Shown piece by piece: positions 55,463 through 64,000 of a stretch of 64,000 nucleotides of DNA. Origin of the DNA: an uncultured Clostridia bacterium (GTDB lineage Bacteria > Bacillota > Clostridia > Lachnospirales > Anaerotignaceae). The stretch's first letter is position 1; the number at the start of each line of letters is the position of its first letter. The stretch covers positions 73,663 through 137,662 of the forward strand of contig CAJUNT010000008.1 in the NCBI GenBank assembly GCA_910587735.1, given 5' to 3'. The position numbers and the translations under genes were made by a program. The notes under the pieces are model-generated. The model was not told the DNA's origin. It worked only from the letters and a program-made list of their open reading frames with translations, and searched no databases.

Positions 55463-57385
55463 TTAATTTTGTATTCTTTTAAATCGTTTCTCTAATTCAT
55501 ATTGTGTCATTTCTATAATTGTAGGACGTCCATGGGGACAAGTAAAAGGATTTTCTAACTGCAACAATTTTTCAATCATTGCTGTTGCTTCTTGTATACT
55601 TAATCTATCATTTGCTTTCACTGCCGCTTTGCACGCCATTGTTGCTATTGTCAATATTTTTGTATCATACACACTTTCAATAGAAATTTCTCCTAATAAA
55701 TCCAGCATATCTAAAAAAAACTTTGTATTAGAAGGCTCTTTTATAATAAATGGTACACTAAAAAGTGCATATGTTTGTGGCTCAATTAGTTCTACTGAAA
55801 ATCCAAATTGATTCAGCAAATTTTTATTTTCCTGTAATATTTCTTTTTCTCTTTCTGTCAATTTTAATAACAAAGGCTGTAATAACATTTGTGCTGTTAC
55901 ATTTTGTTTTTTTAATTCTGTCATCAATTCTTCATATAATATTCTTTCATGTGCTGCGTGCTGGTCAATCATAAATATACTTTTTCCTTGCTCTACTATC
56001 CAATAAGTATAAAATATTTGTCCAATGATTTTATAATTTTTAAAAAAAGTATCTCTTGTTACTTTTTTCCGTACTTGCTGTGATTCATATTGTTTTTGCT
56101 CAGCAGTATGTTGTTTTTCTGTATAATATGTTGCGGTATCCTCATTTGCTTCTAATGCTGTATTTTTCTCTTTTTTTAACAAGTCATCAACACTTTTAAA
56201 AGAATTTATTTTTTCTGGTTTTATTTTTTGATGTTGTTTTTCAGAAATAACATAATTATTTTTAATATCTTGTTGCATTTCTTTTTGTAATATTTTCTTC
56301 TGTATTGGTGTTGTTTCCATACTAATATTTTTTTCTTTGGCATACTTTTCTAATTCTTTAGAATTTTTGCTATTCCAATCTGCTTTACTAATCAGCACCT
56401 CATTTTGAAAACATTTACATACTGCATCATAAAAAAATTGATAGATCTCATCATCATTTTGAAAACGTACCTCTAATTTTGCAGGGTGTACATTGACATC
56501 TACTAATGCAGGAGGTAATGTAAAATATAAAACATATATTGGAAATTTTCCCACTAGCAACCTTGTTTTATATGCTTCCTCTATTGCAGAAGATATAATT
56601 TTATTTTTAATATATCTACCATTGATATATAAATTTTCATAAGAACGGTTTGCACGACAAAGTTCTGGTTTTCCCAACAGTCCCGTTATACTATAATTTC
56701 CCTTTTTATAATCTATTTCAATCATTTTTTTCGCTGTGTCTTTTCCATATACATAAAGTACTGCTGTTTTTTTGTCATGGTTTCCAGAAGTATACAATAT
56801 TGTTGTTTGATTGTTGATATACTTAAATGCAATATCTGGATGTCCTAAAGCAAATTGATTTAAAAGCTCTGAAATATAACTTGCTTCAGTAGAGGGCTTT
56901 TTTAAAAATTTTCTGCGTGCAGGTACATTATAAAAAAGATTTCTGATAATTAAGCTAGTACCTTCTGTACACGCTGTATTCTGAAATTGTATAATTTCTC
57001 CCCCATTGATTTCAATATGTGTACCATTTTCCTCTAATAGTGTTTTGGTAAATAATTCCACCTGCGCTACTGAGGCAATACTTGCAAGTGCTTCTCCTCT
57101 AAAACCTAATGATAATATATTTTCTAAATCTTCAATATTTGCAATTTTATTTGTTGCATGTCTTAAAAACGCAGTTTTGACTTGTTCTTTTGGAATACCA
57201 CAGCCATTATCTGTCACCCTTATGTAAGAAATACCACCCTCTTTAATTTCTACAGTAATTGCACTTGCACCAGCATCAATCGCATTTTCTATCAATTCTT
57301 TTACAACAGATTTTGGAGATTCTACAACCTCTCCAGCAGCAATTTTGTTTATTGTAATATTGTCAAGAAGTTGTATTTTTTGCAT
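55463..57385 (-). CDS. mutL: DNA mismatch repair protein MutL
   Basis: 640 residues. The GHKL ATPase domain has ELIENAIDAGA, RVTDNGCGIP and GFRGEALASIASVA. The C-terminal domain carries DQHAAHERILYEE, the DQHA(x)2E(x)4E metal-binding nuclease motif, and CPHGRPT, so this MutL should be an active nicking endonuclease, as expected in an organism without MutH. Ribosome site AAAGGAGTAC. The structured spacer at 57419-57580 separates it from mutS. Confidence 0.96.
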   Translation of the reverse strand: MQKIQLLDNITINKIAAGEVVESPKSVVKELIENAIDAGASAITVEIKEGGISYIRVTDNGCGIPKEQVKTAFLRHATNKIANIEDLENILSLGFRGEALASIASVAQVELFTKTLLEENGTHIEINGGEIIQFQNTACTEGTSLIIRNLFYNVPARRKFLKKPSTEASYISELLNQFALGHPDIAFKYINNQTTILYTSGNHDKKTAVLYVYGKDTAKKMIEIDYKKGNYSITGLLGKPELCRANRSYENLYINGRYIKNKIISSAIEEAYKTRLLVGKFPIYVLYFTLPPALVDVNVHPAKLEVRFQNDDEIYQFFYDAVCKCFQNEVLISKADWNSKNSKELEKYAKEKNISMETTPIQKKILQKEMQQDIKNNYVISEKQHQKIKPEKINSFKSVDDLLKKEKNTALEANEDTATYYTEKQHTAEQKQYESQQVRKKVTRDTFFKNYKIIGQIFYTYWIVEQGKSIFMIDQHAAHERILYEELMTELKKQNVTAQMLLQPLLLKLTEREKEILQENKNLLNQFGFSVELIEPQTYALFSVPFIIKEPSNTKFFLDMLDLLGEISIESVYDTKILTIATMACKAAVKANDRLSIQEATAMIEKLLQLENPFTCPHGRPTIIEMTQYELEKRFKRIQN

Positions 57386-57418
57386 AAATTAGTACTCCTT
57401 TCTGTATATTTGTTTTTT

Positions 57419-57580
57419 GGGAGTGTCCAAAAAGAGTAGTTTTAAAAATAATTTTTATTTCTGTTTGTCATCAGGAAAACGAAGTTTTCCAGTAAAGTTT
57501 TGTCCAACTTTTGGGGGAGTTGGTGAGAGTTTGAGAGCAACGCTCTCAATGTTGTTTTAAATGCGTGTTTAGCCACTCCC
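57419..57580 (-). ncRNA. Structured 162-base element in the mutS-mutL spacer
   Basis: The element is bounded by complementary ends, GGGAGTG (57419-57425) and CACTCCC (57574-57580). Inside are three further hairpins: GGAAAAC-GAA-GTTTTCC (57474-57490), CCAACT / AGTTGG (57504-57523) and TTGAGAG / CTCTCAA (57531-57549). It has no good frame. It could be a small structured RNA, a leader acting on mutL, or a MITE-like repeat copy. I cannot tell which without a repeat search; the orientation is a guess from the operon. Confidence 0.5.
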
Positions 57581-57626
57581 TGTTTTTGCTTTCTGTTGAC
57601 ATATCCATTTATATCATATACATAAT

Positions 57627-60248
57627 TTATATTTCTCTTATTTTTTTCTGTAAATCAAATAATATTTGTAATGCTTGCATAGGTGTAATTGCCATAATAT
57701 CTATATCGTTTATTTCATCTATAATTTCACTTTCTTCCATTGCAATATAATTCATTGGCTGTATAATATCATCAATTTCTTGTTTTGAATCTACTGCAAT
57801 TTGTTCTGCTTTTTTATTGATATCAGCATCATTCAACTGTTTCAATATTTCTTTTGAACGACGTATTACTTTTACTGGCAATCCTGCCAATTTCGCTACT
57901 TGTATACCATAACTATTATTAGCACTACCTTTTTGTATTTTTCTTAAAAATATAATTTCCTCTCCCTGTTCTTCAATAGCAATTCTATAATTTTTTACAC
58001 CAGGCAATCTATCTTCCAGTTCTGTTAATTCATGATAATGTGTTGCAAACAATGTTTTTGCACCTATTTTTTTTGTATCAACAATATACTCCAAAACAGC
58101 CCATGCAATACTTAAACCATCAAATGTGCTTGTCCCTCTACCAATTTCGTCCAATATCAAAAGACTGTGTTTTGTGGCATTATTTAATATATTTGCAACT
58201 TCTGTCATTTCTACCATAAAAGTACTTTGTCCCGCAGATAAGTCATCTGCTGCACCTACTCTTGTAAATATTCTATCTACAATGCCAATTTGTGCCGAAT
58301 CTGCTGGAACAAAACTTCCTATTTGTGCCATAAAAACGATTAATGCAGTTTGACGCATATAAGTAGACTTTCCTGCCATATTTGGTCCTGTAATAATAGA
58401 AAGTCTGTTTTCTTCCATATCTAAATAGGTATCGTTTGGTATAAATTGTTCTCCAATTATTTTCTCCACTACGGGGTGTCTACCACCTTTAATGTCAATG
58501 ATGCCTTTTGTATCCACAGTAGGCTTAACATAATGCATTGTTTCTGCTACATCTGCTAATGACTGCAAAACATCAATAACTGCAATATATTGTGCAGAGC
58601 ATTGTATTCTTTCTACTTCGTTCGCTACAGCATTTCTAATCTCTACAAATATTTGATATTCTAGCTCAACTACTTTTTCTTCAGAACCTAATAATAATTC
58701 TGCTAATTCGTTTAATTCTGGTGTAATATATCTCTCACAATTTGCTAATGTCTGCTTTCTGATATATCTATCAGGAACTTGGTCTAAATAGGATTTTGTA
58801 ACTTCTATATAATAGCCGAATACTTTATTATAACGTATTTTTAATGTTTTGATGCCCGTTTGTTCTTTTTCTTTTTCTCCTAATTCTTGTATCCATTTTT
58901 TCCCTTCTGTACGAGAACGCATATATATGTCTAAATCTCTGTGAAATCCTGGTTTTATTATGCCACCTTCTCTTACACTGATAGGTGGTTCTTCTGTAAT
59001 TGCCTTTTCTATTAATTCATATATATTATCTAATGTATCTAAATTCTCCGCTATATATTTTAAATAAGTACTTTTACAATTTGAAATCGCTTTTTTAATA
59101 GCAGGCAATTTTTCCACAGATTGTTTTAATGCAATTAAATCCCTTCCATTTGATGTTTGATAAATGACTCTGCTCATTATTCTTTCAAAGTCATACATAT
59201 TGTTTAATATTTCTTTTAACTCTTCTCTTAAAAATACCTCATTCTTTAACTCTTCTACACTGTCTAATCTTTTTTGTATTTCTGTTTGTTGTATTAAAGG
59301 CTGTTCTATCCATTTTCTTAGCAGTCTTGCGCCCATAGCCGTTTTGGTTTTATCCAATACCCACAATAATGAGCCTTTTCTGCTTTTTTCAATCATGGTT
59401 TCTGTTAATTCTAAATTTCTTCTGGAAGAAATATCCAAAATCATAAAATCAGAAGAATCATAATATTTTATAGTAGAAATGTGATTCAAATCATTTTTTT
59501 GTGTTTCATACAAATAGCAAAGCAATGCACCACTCGCATTGATTACATTTGTTTGTCCCTTTATGCCAAATCCGTCCAAATTTTTTACATGAAAATGGTC
59601 ACATAATTTTTTAAACGCTGTTTGATGGCTAAACATCCAATCATCACAAGCTGTCAATTTGGTATGAAATTTATATTCCATTTCCTGTATATTGGCACAA
59701 CTATAAAATGCATTGTTACATAATATTTCAGCAGGATAATATTTTGCAATTTCTTCCATTACTTTTTCATAACATTGTAATAATGGGAATTCTGTAGTTA
59801 AAAATTCTCCTGTTGTAACATCACAAATTGCAATACCATTACCTGTTTTAGATGAAAATATTGTCATAATATAATTATTTTTGGTTTCATCTAATGCTGT
59901 TTTATCTAATATTGTTCCCGGTGTAATGACACGAATAACATCTCTTTTTACAATACCCTTTGCTTTTTTAGGGTCTTCTACCTGTTCGCAAATTGCAACA
60001 TTATATCCTTTTGATACCAATTTTGAAATATAATTTTCCGCAGAGTGGAAAGGAATGCCACACATAGGCGCTCTTTGTTTCTGTCCCCAGTCTTTACCTG
60101 TTAATGTTAATTCTAATTCTCTTGATACGACAAGTGCATCATCAAAAAACATTTCGTAAAAGTCACCCAAACGAAAAAATAAAAGACAATGCTTATAATT
60201 TTTTTTAATTTCAAAATATTGTTCCATCATAGGGGTGATTTTTGCCAT
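57627..60248 (-). CDS. mutS: DNA mismatch repair protein MutS
   Basis: 873 residues. The mismatch-reading Phe-x-Glu is in LGDFYEMFFD near the N-terminus; the P-loop is ITGPNMAGKSTYMRQTALI; DEIGRGTSTFDGLSIAWA is Walker B/signature and ATHYHELTELE the His switch. The C-terminus ends ITPMQALQILFDLQKKI, the usual tetramer-associated tail region. It recognises mismatches and recruits MutL. Confidence 0.97.
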   Translation of the reverse strand: MAKITPMMEQYFEIKKNYKHCLLFFRLGDFYEMFFDDALVVSRELELTLTGKDWGQKQRAPMCGIPFHSAENYISKLVSKGYNVAICEQVEDPKKAKGIVKRDVIRVITPGTILDKTALDETKNNYIMTIFSSKTGNGIAICDVTTGEFLTTEFPLLQCYEKVMEEIAKYYPAEILCNNAFYSCANIQEMEYKFHTKLTACDDWMFSHQTAFKKLCDHFHVKNLDGFGIKGQTNVINASGALLCYLYETQKNDLNHISTIKYYDSSDFMILDISSRRNLELTETMIEKSRKGSLLWVLDKTKTAMGARLLRKWIEQPLIQQTEIQKRLDSVEELKNEVFLREELKEILNNMYDFERIMSRVIYQTSNGRDLIALKQSVEKLPAIKKAISNCKSTYLKYIAENLDTLDNIYELIEKAITEEPPISVREGGIIKPGFHRDLDIYMRSRTEGKKWIQELGEKEKEQTGIKTLKIRYNKVFGYYIEVTKSYLDQVPDRYIRKQTLANCERYITPELNELAELLLGSEEKVVELEYQIFVEIRNAVANEVERIQCSAQYIAVIDVLQSLADVAETMHYVKPTVDTKGIIDIKGGRHPVVEKIIGEQFIPNDTYLDMEENRLSIITGPNMAGKSTYMRQTALIVFMAQIGSFVPADSAQIGIVDRIFTRVGAADDLSAGQSTFMVEMTEVANILNNATKHSLLILDEIGRGTSTFDGLSIAWAVLEYIVDTKKIGAKTLFATHYHELTELEDRLPGVKNYRIAIEEQGEEIIFLRKIQKGSANNSYGIQVAKLAGLPVKVIRRSKEILKQLNDADINKKAEQIAVDSKQEIDDIIQPMNYIAMEESEIIDEINDIDIMAITPMQALQILFDLQKKIREI

Positions 60249-60355
60249 ATCTATTCTCCTTTATCTATTACTTGTACTGTTTATTGTATATAAAAACTAT
60301 ATCAAATATTTTTATACTGCAAACATCATTTTAATATATAGTATTTACGAAAAGC

Positions 60356-60390
60356 AATACCCGAATCGCTTTTATGTCAATTCGGGTATT
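60356..60390 (-). terminator. Hairpin between ylbF and mutS
   Basis: AATACCCGAAT / ATTCGGGTATT, 11-bp perfect stem with a 13-base loop, followed on the minus strand by GCTTTTCG. It could partially end the miaB-ylbF transcript, leaving mutS with its own promoter. Confidence 0.6.
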
Positions 60391-60451
60391 CATTATATAG
60401 TGAATCATTTTATAAAAACGCTCACAGTAAACTATCTATTTTTATTTTAGT

Positions 60452-60856
60452 TTAGTGACAGCCACCACCACATGACGCACAACAATCTGGGCTACAACCA
60501 CCTGTCTGACTTGGGTCATCTCCTGCCAATGTTGCTGTTACAATAGAAAATACAGAACTGATAAATTGATTAAATTTTGACTCTGCTGCAAATAAATTTG
60601 CTGCTGCTTCATTTGATTTAATCACTTCTCCTCTTTTTTGCATATCTTCTGAAAAGGCTTTTTGTTCTTCTTCTGTTGTTTTTCCTGCTGCATAACGAAT
60701 TTCAAAATCCTGCTGTAATTCGCCATATTCTTTTACTAATTTTACAATCTCTGTATCTGCTTCATATATTTTTTTTGCTTCCAAAAGTTCTGCTACTTCT
60801 GGTGTGTTCATTAACTCTTTTCCTAATTCTCTTGCTAATTCATATACAGATGCCAT
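60452..60856 (-). CDS. YlbF/YmcA-family protein with Cys-rich tail
   Basis: 134 residues from the ATG at 60856, seven bases after the miaB stop; the ribosome site GGAGAAAGGA lies in the end of miaB. Helical YlbF-fold (ARELGKELMNTPEVAELLEA, YGELQQDFEIRYAAG) followed by a tail with six cysteines (GGCSPDCCASCGGGCH). In Bacillus the YmcA-YlbF-YaaT complex carries Fe-S clusters, affects RNase Y-dependent RNA processing and is encoded next to miaB (ymcB), as here. Whether this protein acts with RNase Y is inferred. Confidence 0.85.
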   Translation of the reverse strand: MASVYELARELGKELMNTPEVAELLEAKKIYEADTEIVKLVKEYGELQQDFEIRYAAGKTTEEEQKAFSEDMQKRGEVIKSNEAAANLFAAESKFNQFISSVFSIVTATLAGDDPSQTGGCSPDCCASCGGGCH

Positions 60857-60863
60857 TTTTAAA

Positions 60864-62294
60864 TCATATCCTTTCTCCAATTACATAAAATGTTTTACTA
60901 TCTACAATTTTTACTGGCAGTATACTGCCTATTAAATCCTTTGTTCCTTCAAAATGTACTAATATATTACTTTCCGTTCTTCCAGTTAATACATTGCTGT
61001 TTTGTTTGCTTACTTCTTCTACTAATATTTCTACTGTTTTTCCTATTTGATTTTTATGCACTTCTTCCACAACACCATTTAATACATCAAGTAGTCGCTG
61101 AAATCTGTCTTTTACTACTTCATCAGGTACTTGATTCTCCATTTTTGCTGCTGGCGTGCCAGTGCGTTTGGAGTAAATAAATGTAAATGCTGTGCAATAT
61201 TTTACCTGTCTAATAACATCCAGTGTTTCTTGGAAATCCTGTTCCGTTTCCCCTGGAAATCCTACAATAATGTCTGTGCTAATTGTAATATCTGGTATTG
61301 CTGTTTTTAATTTTTTCACTAACTCCAAATATTGTTGTTTTGTATAACGTCTATTCATATGCTTTAATATTTCGCTACTTCCTGATTGTATAGGCAAATG
61401 AATGTAATTGCAAACTTTTTTGCAGTTTTTCATTGTTTCAATTAACTCATCAGATAAATCTTTTGGATGAGATGTCATAAAGCGTATTCTTTGTAGTCCT
61501 TCTATTTCATTTATTTTTTGTAGTAACTGCGCAAATGTAATAGGTGCTTCTAAATTTTTACCATAGGAATTTACATTTTGTCCTAGTAGCATAATTTCCT
61601 TTGCACCATTATTTACTAGTTTTTGTATTTCATTTATAATATCATCAGGTTTTCTGCTTCTCTCTTTTCCTCTTACATAAGGAACAATGCAGTATGCGCA
61701 AAAATTTTCGCATCCATATGTTGCATTAACAGAGGCTTGAAATGCATTTTTATACACAGTGGGAATGTCCTCTACAATCTCCCCAGCATCTTTCCAGATG
61801 TCAAAAAGTGTTCCTTCTGTTTTTATACTGTGATATAATAATTCTGGCAATTTATATAAATTGAATGTCCCAAAAACAATATCAACAAATTTGTAAGATT
61901 TTTGTAGTTTTTCTATCACAATGTCTTGTTGTGTCATGCAACCACATATTGCAATTTTCATATGCTTATTTTTGTTTTTGTAGTATTTCAATCTGCCTAA
62001 TCTGCCATAGACTTTTTCTTCTGCATTTTCTCTAATACAACAAGTATTGTATATAACAAAGTCTGCATTTTCTTCTGTGAGACTTGCGATATATCCCATA
62101 TTTTCAAGCATTCCCGCAAGTTTTTCAGAATCATGAGCATTCATTTGACAGCCTGTTGTTAATACAAAATAGCTCTGTTTTCGCCCTGTTTTTTGCTCCC
62201 ATTCTGAAAGATATGCTTTCATTTTTTGCATATATTGTTGTTGTTTTTCTAATTCAGATGTGGCTATGTTGCTGTTTTCTCTTTCTATCACCAT
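60864..62294 (-). CDS. miaB: tRNA 2-methylthio-N6-isopentenyladenosine synthase
   Basis: 476 residues. The N-terminal UPF0004 domain has TTGCQMNAHDSEKLAGMLE with the first three cluster cysteines, the radical SAM motif is ATYGCENFCAYCIVPYVRG, and the TRAM domain closes the protein (IGKTVEILVEE). It methylthiolates i6A37 of tRNA made by MiaA. The first gene of the cluster, behind AAGGTGGAAG. Confidence 0.96.
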   Translation of the reverse strand: MVIERENSNIATSELEKQQQYMQKMKAYLSEWEQKTGRKQSYFVLTTGCQMNAHDSEKLAGMLENMGYIASLTEENADFVIYNTCCIRENAEEKVYGRLGRLKYYKNKNKHMKIAICGCMTQQDIVIEKLQKSYKFVDIVFGTFNLYKLPELLYHSIKTEGTLFDIWKDAGEIVEDIPTVYKNAFQASVNATYGCENFCAYCIVPYVRGKERSRKPDDIINEIQKLVNNGAKEIMLLGQNVNSYGKNLEAPITFAQLLQKINEIEGLQRIRFMTSHPKDLSDELIETMKNCKKVCNYIHLPIQSGSSEILKHMNRRYTKQQYLELVKKLKTAIPDITISTDIIVGFPGETEQDFQETLDVIRQVKYCTAFTFIYSKRTGTPAAKMENQVPDEVVKDRFQRLLDVLNGVVEEVHKNQIGKTVEILVEEVSKQNSNVLTGRTESNILVHFEGTKDLIGSILPVKIVDSKTFYVIGERI

Positions 62295-62661
62295 ACTTCC
62301 ACCTTTTTAACATTTTATCATTTTTTGTAACATTACATAATTTAGTTATTATAACATACTATCTAAATTTGTTCAACACATTATATTATTATTTTGCAAA
62401 ATCGTTTATTTGTTAAAAAATTTTATGTATAAAATGGGTGTCTTGTCTTATGTTAATATTTATTTTGTAATGTATAAATAAACATCGTTTTTCCATTTTG
62501 TACCATTTCGAACCGTTTAGAACCGTTTTTTAGTGGAAAATTTTTTTTAAATAATTGCCTTTTATTTTTCATGCATATTTATAAATCATTATATATTTCA
62601 TGATTTTAACTAAAAAAAGAAAAAAATATCTTTTTTCACTTTCTTTCTCTTTTTATTTTAT
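62295..62661. other. Gene-free junction next to the prophage remnant
   Basis: AT-rich 367-base spacer upstream of miaB. Its only clear structure is the set of tandem 10-base repeats at 62500-62529. It is where a prophage attachment site would be expected, just beyond the integrase end, but no second copy of an attachment core is visible in the window. Confidence 0.5.
62500..62529. repeat. Three tandem 10-base repeats
   Basis: GTACCATTTC, GAACCGTTTA, GAACCGTTTT in a row (consensus GaACCgTTTn), about 130 bases beyond the 3-prime end of the integrase-like frame. Such repeats near an integrase gene may be arm-type binding sites; this is inferred from position only. Confidence 0.55.
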
Positions 62662-63261
62662 TTAATCATCTAATAATTGTATAGCAGTCTTTTTCTCTTC
62701 GTCCAATAAATGAATATAGATATGATATGTTGTAGTAGGTGTTGTATGTCCTAGTATACTTGATAATATAATCATATTTTCGTTCTCACGAAGCATTTGT
62801 GTTGAAAAAGTATGCCTAAGACAATGCAATAATTTATGTTCAATATCAGCTACTTCTAACAATCTGTCAAAGTCCCTTGCTAGCATTCTATGTTTATATA
62901 TCTTTCCTTGCTTTGTAGTAATATCTACACAGCCATAATAGTCCATAAGTTCCTTATTTTTGAGGTCAGGATATTGTAAAGCCTTTACAATCATATGTCT
63001 GACAGATTTTTCATTGTCTTTTTCTGTTTTCCATACTACTTCCCCCATAGCAATAAGAGGATTACCCTTTTTGTCTGTTGCCATGCTTTTTCTACGATAT
63101 GCATCATTAATTTTATTGATTTGTTCTTGTGACAACACTTTAATTTCAAACTGTATTACTTTTCCGTTTTCATCTTTAAAACTGCTAGGTCCTGGAGCAG
63201 TTACAATTTCTGTTTGTGTATTTCTCATAAAATATTTTAAATCTTTTTTATTTTCTGACAT
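62662..63261 (-). CDS. Chimera of phage tail assembly chaperone and tyrosine integrase
   Basis: 199 residues. Residues 1 to about 114 are a PBSX XkdN-like tail assembly chaperone (TEIVTAPGPSSFKDENGKVI, then ALQYPDLKNKELMDYYGCVD). From about 115 the frame becomes the C-terminus of a tyrosine recombinase: HCLRHTFSTQML (His146, Arg149), LGHTTPTTTYHIYIH with His172 and Tyr182. The first catalytic Arg and the core N-terminal half of the integrase are missing. The join near 62916 is in frame and has no stop. It probably arose by deletion between the tail genes and int of one prophage. AAGGAGAGAG precedes the start. The fused product is not expected to recombine DNA. Confidence 0.8.
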   Translation of the reverse strand: MSENKKDLKYFMRNTQTEIVTAPGPSSFKDENGKVIQFEIKVLSQEQINKINDAYRRKSMATDKKGNPLIAMGEVVWKTEKDNEKSVRHMIVKALQYPDLKNKELMDYYGCVDITTKQGKIYKHRMLARDFDRLLEVADIEHKLLHCLRHTFSTQMLRENENMIILSSILGHTTPTTTYHIYIHLLDEEKKTAIQLLDD

Positions 63262-63277
63262 GATTTCTCTCTCCTTA

Positions 63278-63709
63278 TTATATTAAAACGTCTTTTGCAT
63301 TAAATGATATAGAATCCTCCACAACATCACCGCCACTATCAAGCATAGTAAGAGGCAAATCACCTGTTAAAACACAGCCTACACAAGTAACGATATTTGT
63401 TCCATATTCTTTATAATAATCACTATTTTTATCTTCCATAATACCCTGTATTTTCATTTCAGGTGTTTCATGACTTTCTTTATATTCTATAATTTTCTCC
63501 TCCAGCCATTTAGAAGAACGACGACGTGTAATATTTCCTGTAATGGCATAGCCCAACCAGCGACTACTTGGTGTTAATTCTCCAAGCTGTCTACCTGTCC
63601 AAATATCAGGAGTAAATTTGATTTCACATTTTATACTGTCTGCAATTTCTACACCATCTAAATAGACATGCCCTTCTCTTAATGATATGGGTGCATGATT
63701 ATATTCCAT
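63278..63709 (-). CDS. Phage tail tube protein (XkdM-like)
   Basis: 143 residues, from MEYNHAPISLREGHVYLDGV through TPDIWTGRQLGELTPSSRW and IQGIMEDKNSDYYKEYGT to SISFNAKDVLI. This is the typical inner-tube protein of PBSX-type contractile tails. It sits between the sheath fragment and the chaperone part, the normal order sheath-tube-chaperone. Ribosome site GGAGGGAT. It is complete, although the rest of the tail operon to the right is broken or beyond the window. Confidence 0.85.
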   Translation of the reverse strand: MEYNHAPISLREGHVYLDGVEIADSIKCEIKFTPDIWTGRQLGELTPSSRWLGYAITGNITRRRSSKWLEEKIIEYKESHETPEMKIQGIMEDKNSDYYKEYGTNIVTCVGCVLTGDLPLTMLDSGGDVVEDSISFNAKDVLI

Positions 63710-63729
63710 AAAAATCCCTCCTATATTGA

Positions 63730-63954
63730 TTATCTTGTTGTAATGGTAAAATATAATTTTTCAGCACTATCTACCGCTTGTAAACCAATATTAAAATAGG
63801 TTTCATCATCAGCACTTCTTTTTCTGTCAACTAAAAAATCTTCATTATAACGTACATTTGTAATTGCTCCCATATCCTCAAACTGTTTTAATATTGTTTT
63901 TCCAATACCCTCCATAATATCCCAGCCATTGGAATCATTATGAAATTGGTTCTG
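63730..63954 (-). pseudogene. C-terminal fragment of a phage tail sheath protein (XkdK-like)
   Basis: The frame opens after a stop at 63955-63957 and reads QFHNDSNGWDIMEGIGKTIL, then FEDMGAITNVRYNEDFLVD and YFNIGLQAVDSAEKLYFTIT. The VDSAEKLYFT end matches the conserved tail of contractile sheath proteins. The N-terminal several hundred residues are absent, and no frame continues to the window edge in the last 45 bases. It lies 20 bases before the tube gene, so the tail operon has lost its upstream part here. Confidence 0.7.
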
Positions 63955-64000
63955 TTAACTTAACATGAAAATAAAAATACGAAAAAGACTTTTAAAAATA

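Noticed and set aside
1..64000. CRISPR arrays, rRNA and tRNA genes
   Set aside because: No regularly spaced repeats and no tRNA- or rRNA-like sequence were noticed while reading both strands.

Overview
The window is 64 kb of strongly AT-rich DNA. Gene content (ScpA/ScpB, AddA, ThiG/H/F/S, FapA/DUF342, YlbF-family protein, two DacF-type carboxypeptidases, copper-amine-oxidase-N proteins, T-box and TPP leaders, AGGAGG-type ribosome binding sites) points to an anaerobic low-GC Firmicute, most likely a clostridium of the Lachnospirales. The genus is not readable from the sequence. Most genes lie on the minus strand.

Layout: 0-6 kb: partial amino-acid binding lipoprotein, ClC channel, VanR/VanS-like two-component pair, EamA exporter. 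6-18.7 kb: AddA without AddB but with an unrecognised 199-codon gene in front, CorA, MATE exporter, a DUF4397 protein, DegV with a decayed Rpn-like gene behind it, topoisomerase III, CPA2 antiporter. 19-24.8 kb: IS200/IS605-type remnants abutting metA (preceded by a T-box leader), an RsuA/RluB-type pseudouridine synthase, dacF, scpB, scpA and an M50-like protein lacking one zinc ligand. 24.9-35 kb: a degenerate GGDEF-EAL protein with FapA, a GHKL/LytTR pair, two XRE regulators, and two copper-amine-oxidase-N secreted proteins around a scar of two broken genes (trypsin-like protease and AraC-type regulator).

35-42.4 kb: a hybrid sensor kinase with a solute-binding lipoprotein, then two uncharacterised radical SAM genes preceded and translationally coupled to a 320-codon frame holding three in-frame stops. 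42.6-46.4 kb: thiSFGHE under a TPP riboswitch with what look like two successive terminators. 46.5-48.5 kb: a HaeIII-like restriction-modification system; reading the window by eye I found no GGCC. 49-62.3 kb: chemotaxis receptor, a small DUF7336-like protein, a second D-Ala-D-Ala carboxypeptidase, and the housekeeping block miaB-ylbF-mutS-mutL-miaA-aluminium-resistance protein, with a structured 162-base element between mutS and mutL. 62.5-64 kb: the edge of a decayed PBSX-like prophage (sheath fragment, tail tube, and a tail-chaperone/integrase chimera) beside tandem 10-base repeats.

No completely new large system is obvious. The most unusual items are the stop-interrupted frame coupled to the radical SAM pair, the prophage chimera, the apparent absence of GGCC, the M50 protein without its second zinc histidine, the AddA gene without AddB, and the structured mutS-mutL spacer. 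All family calls are from reading motifs; no database search was run.
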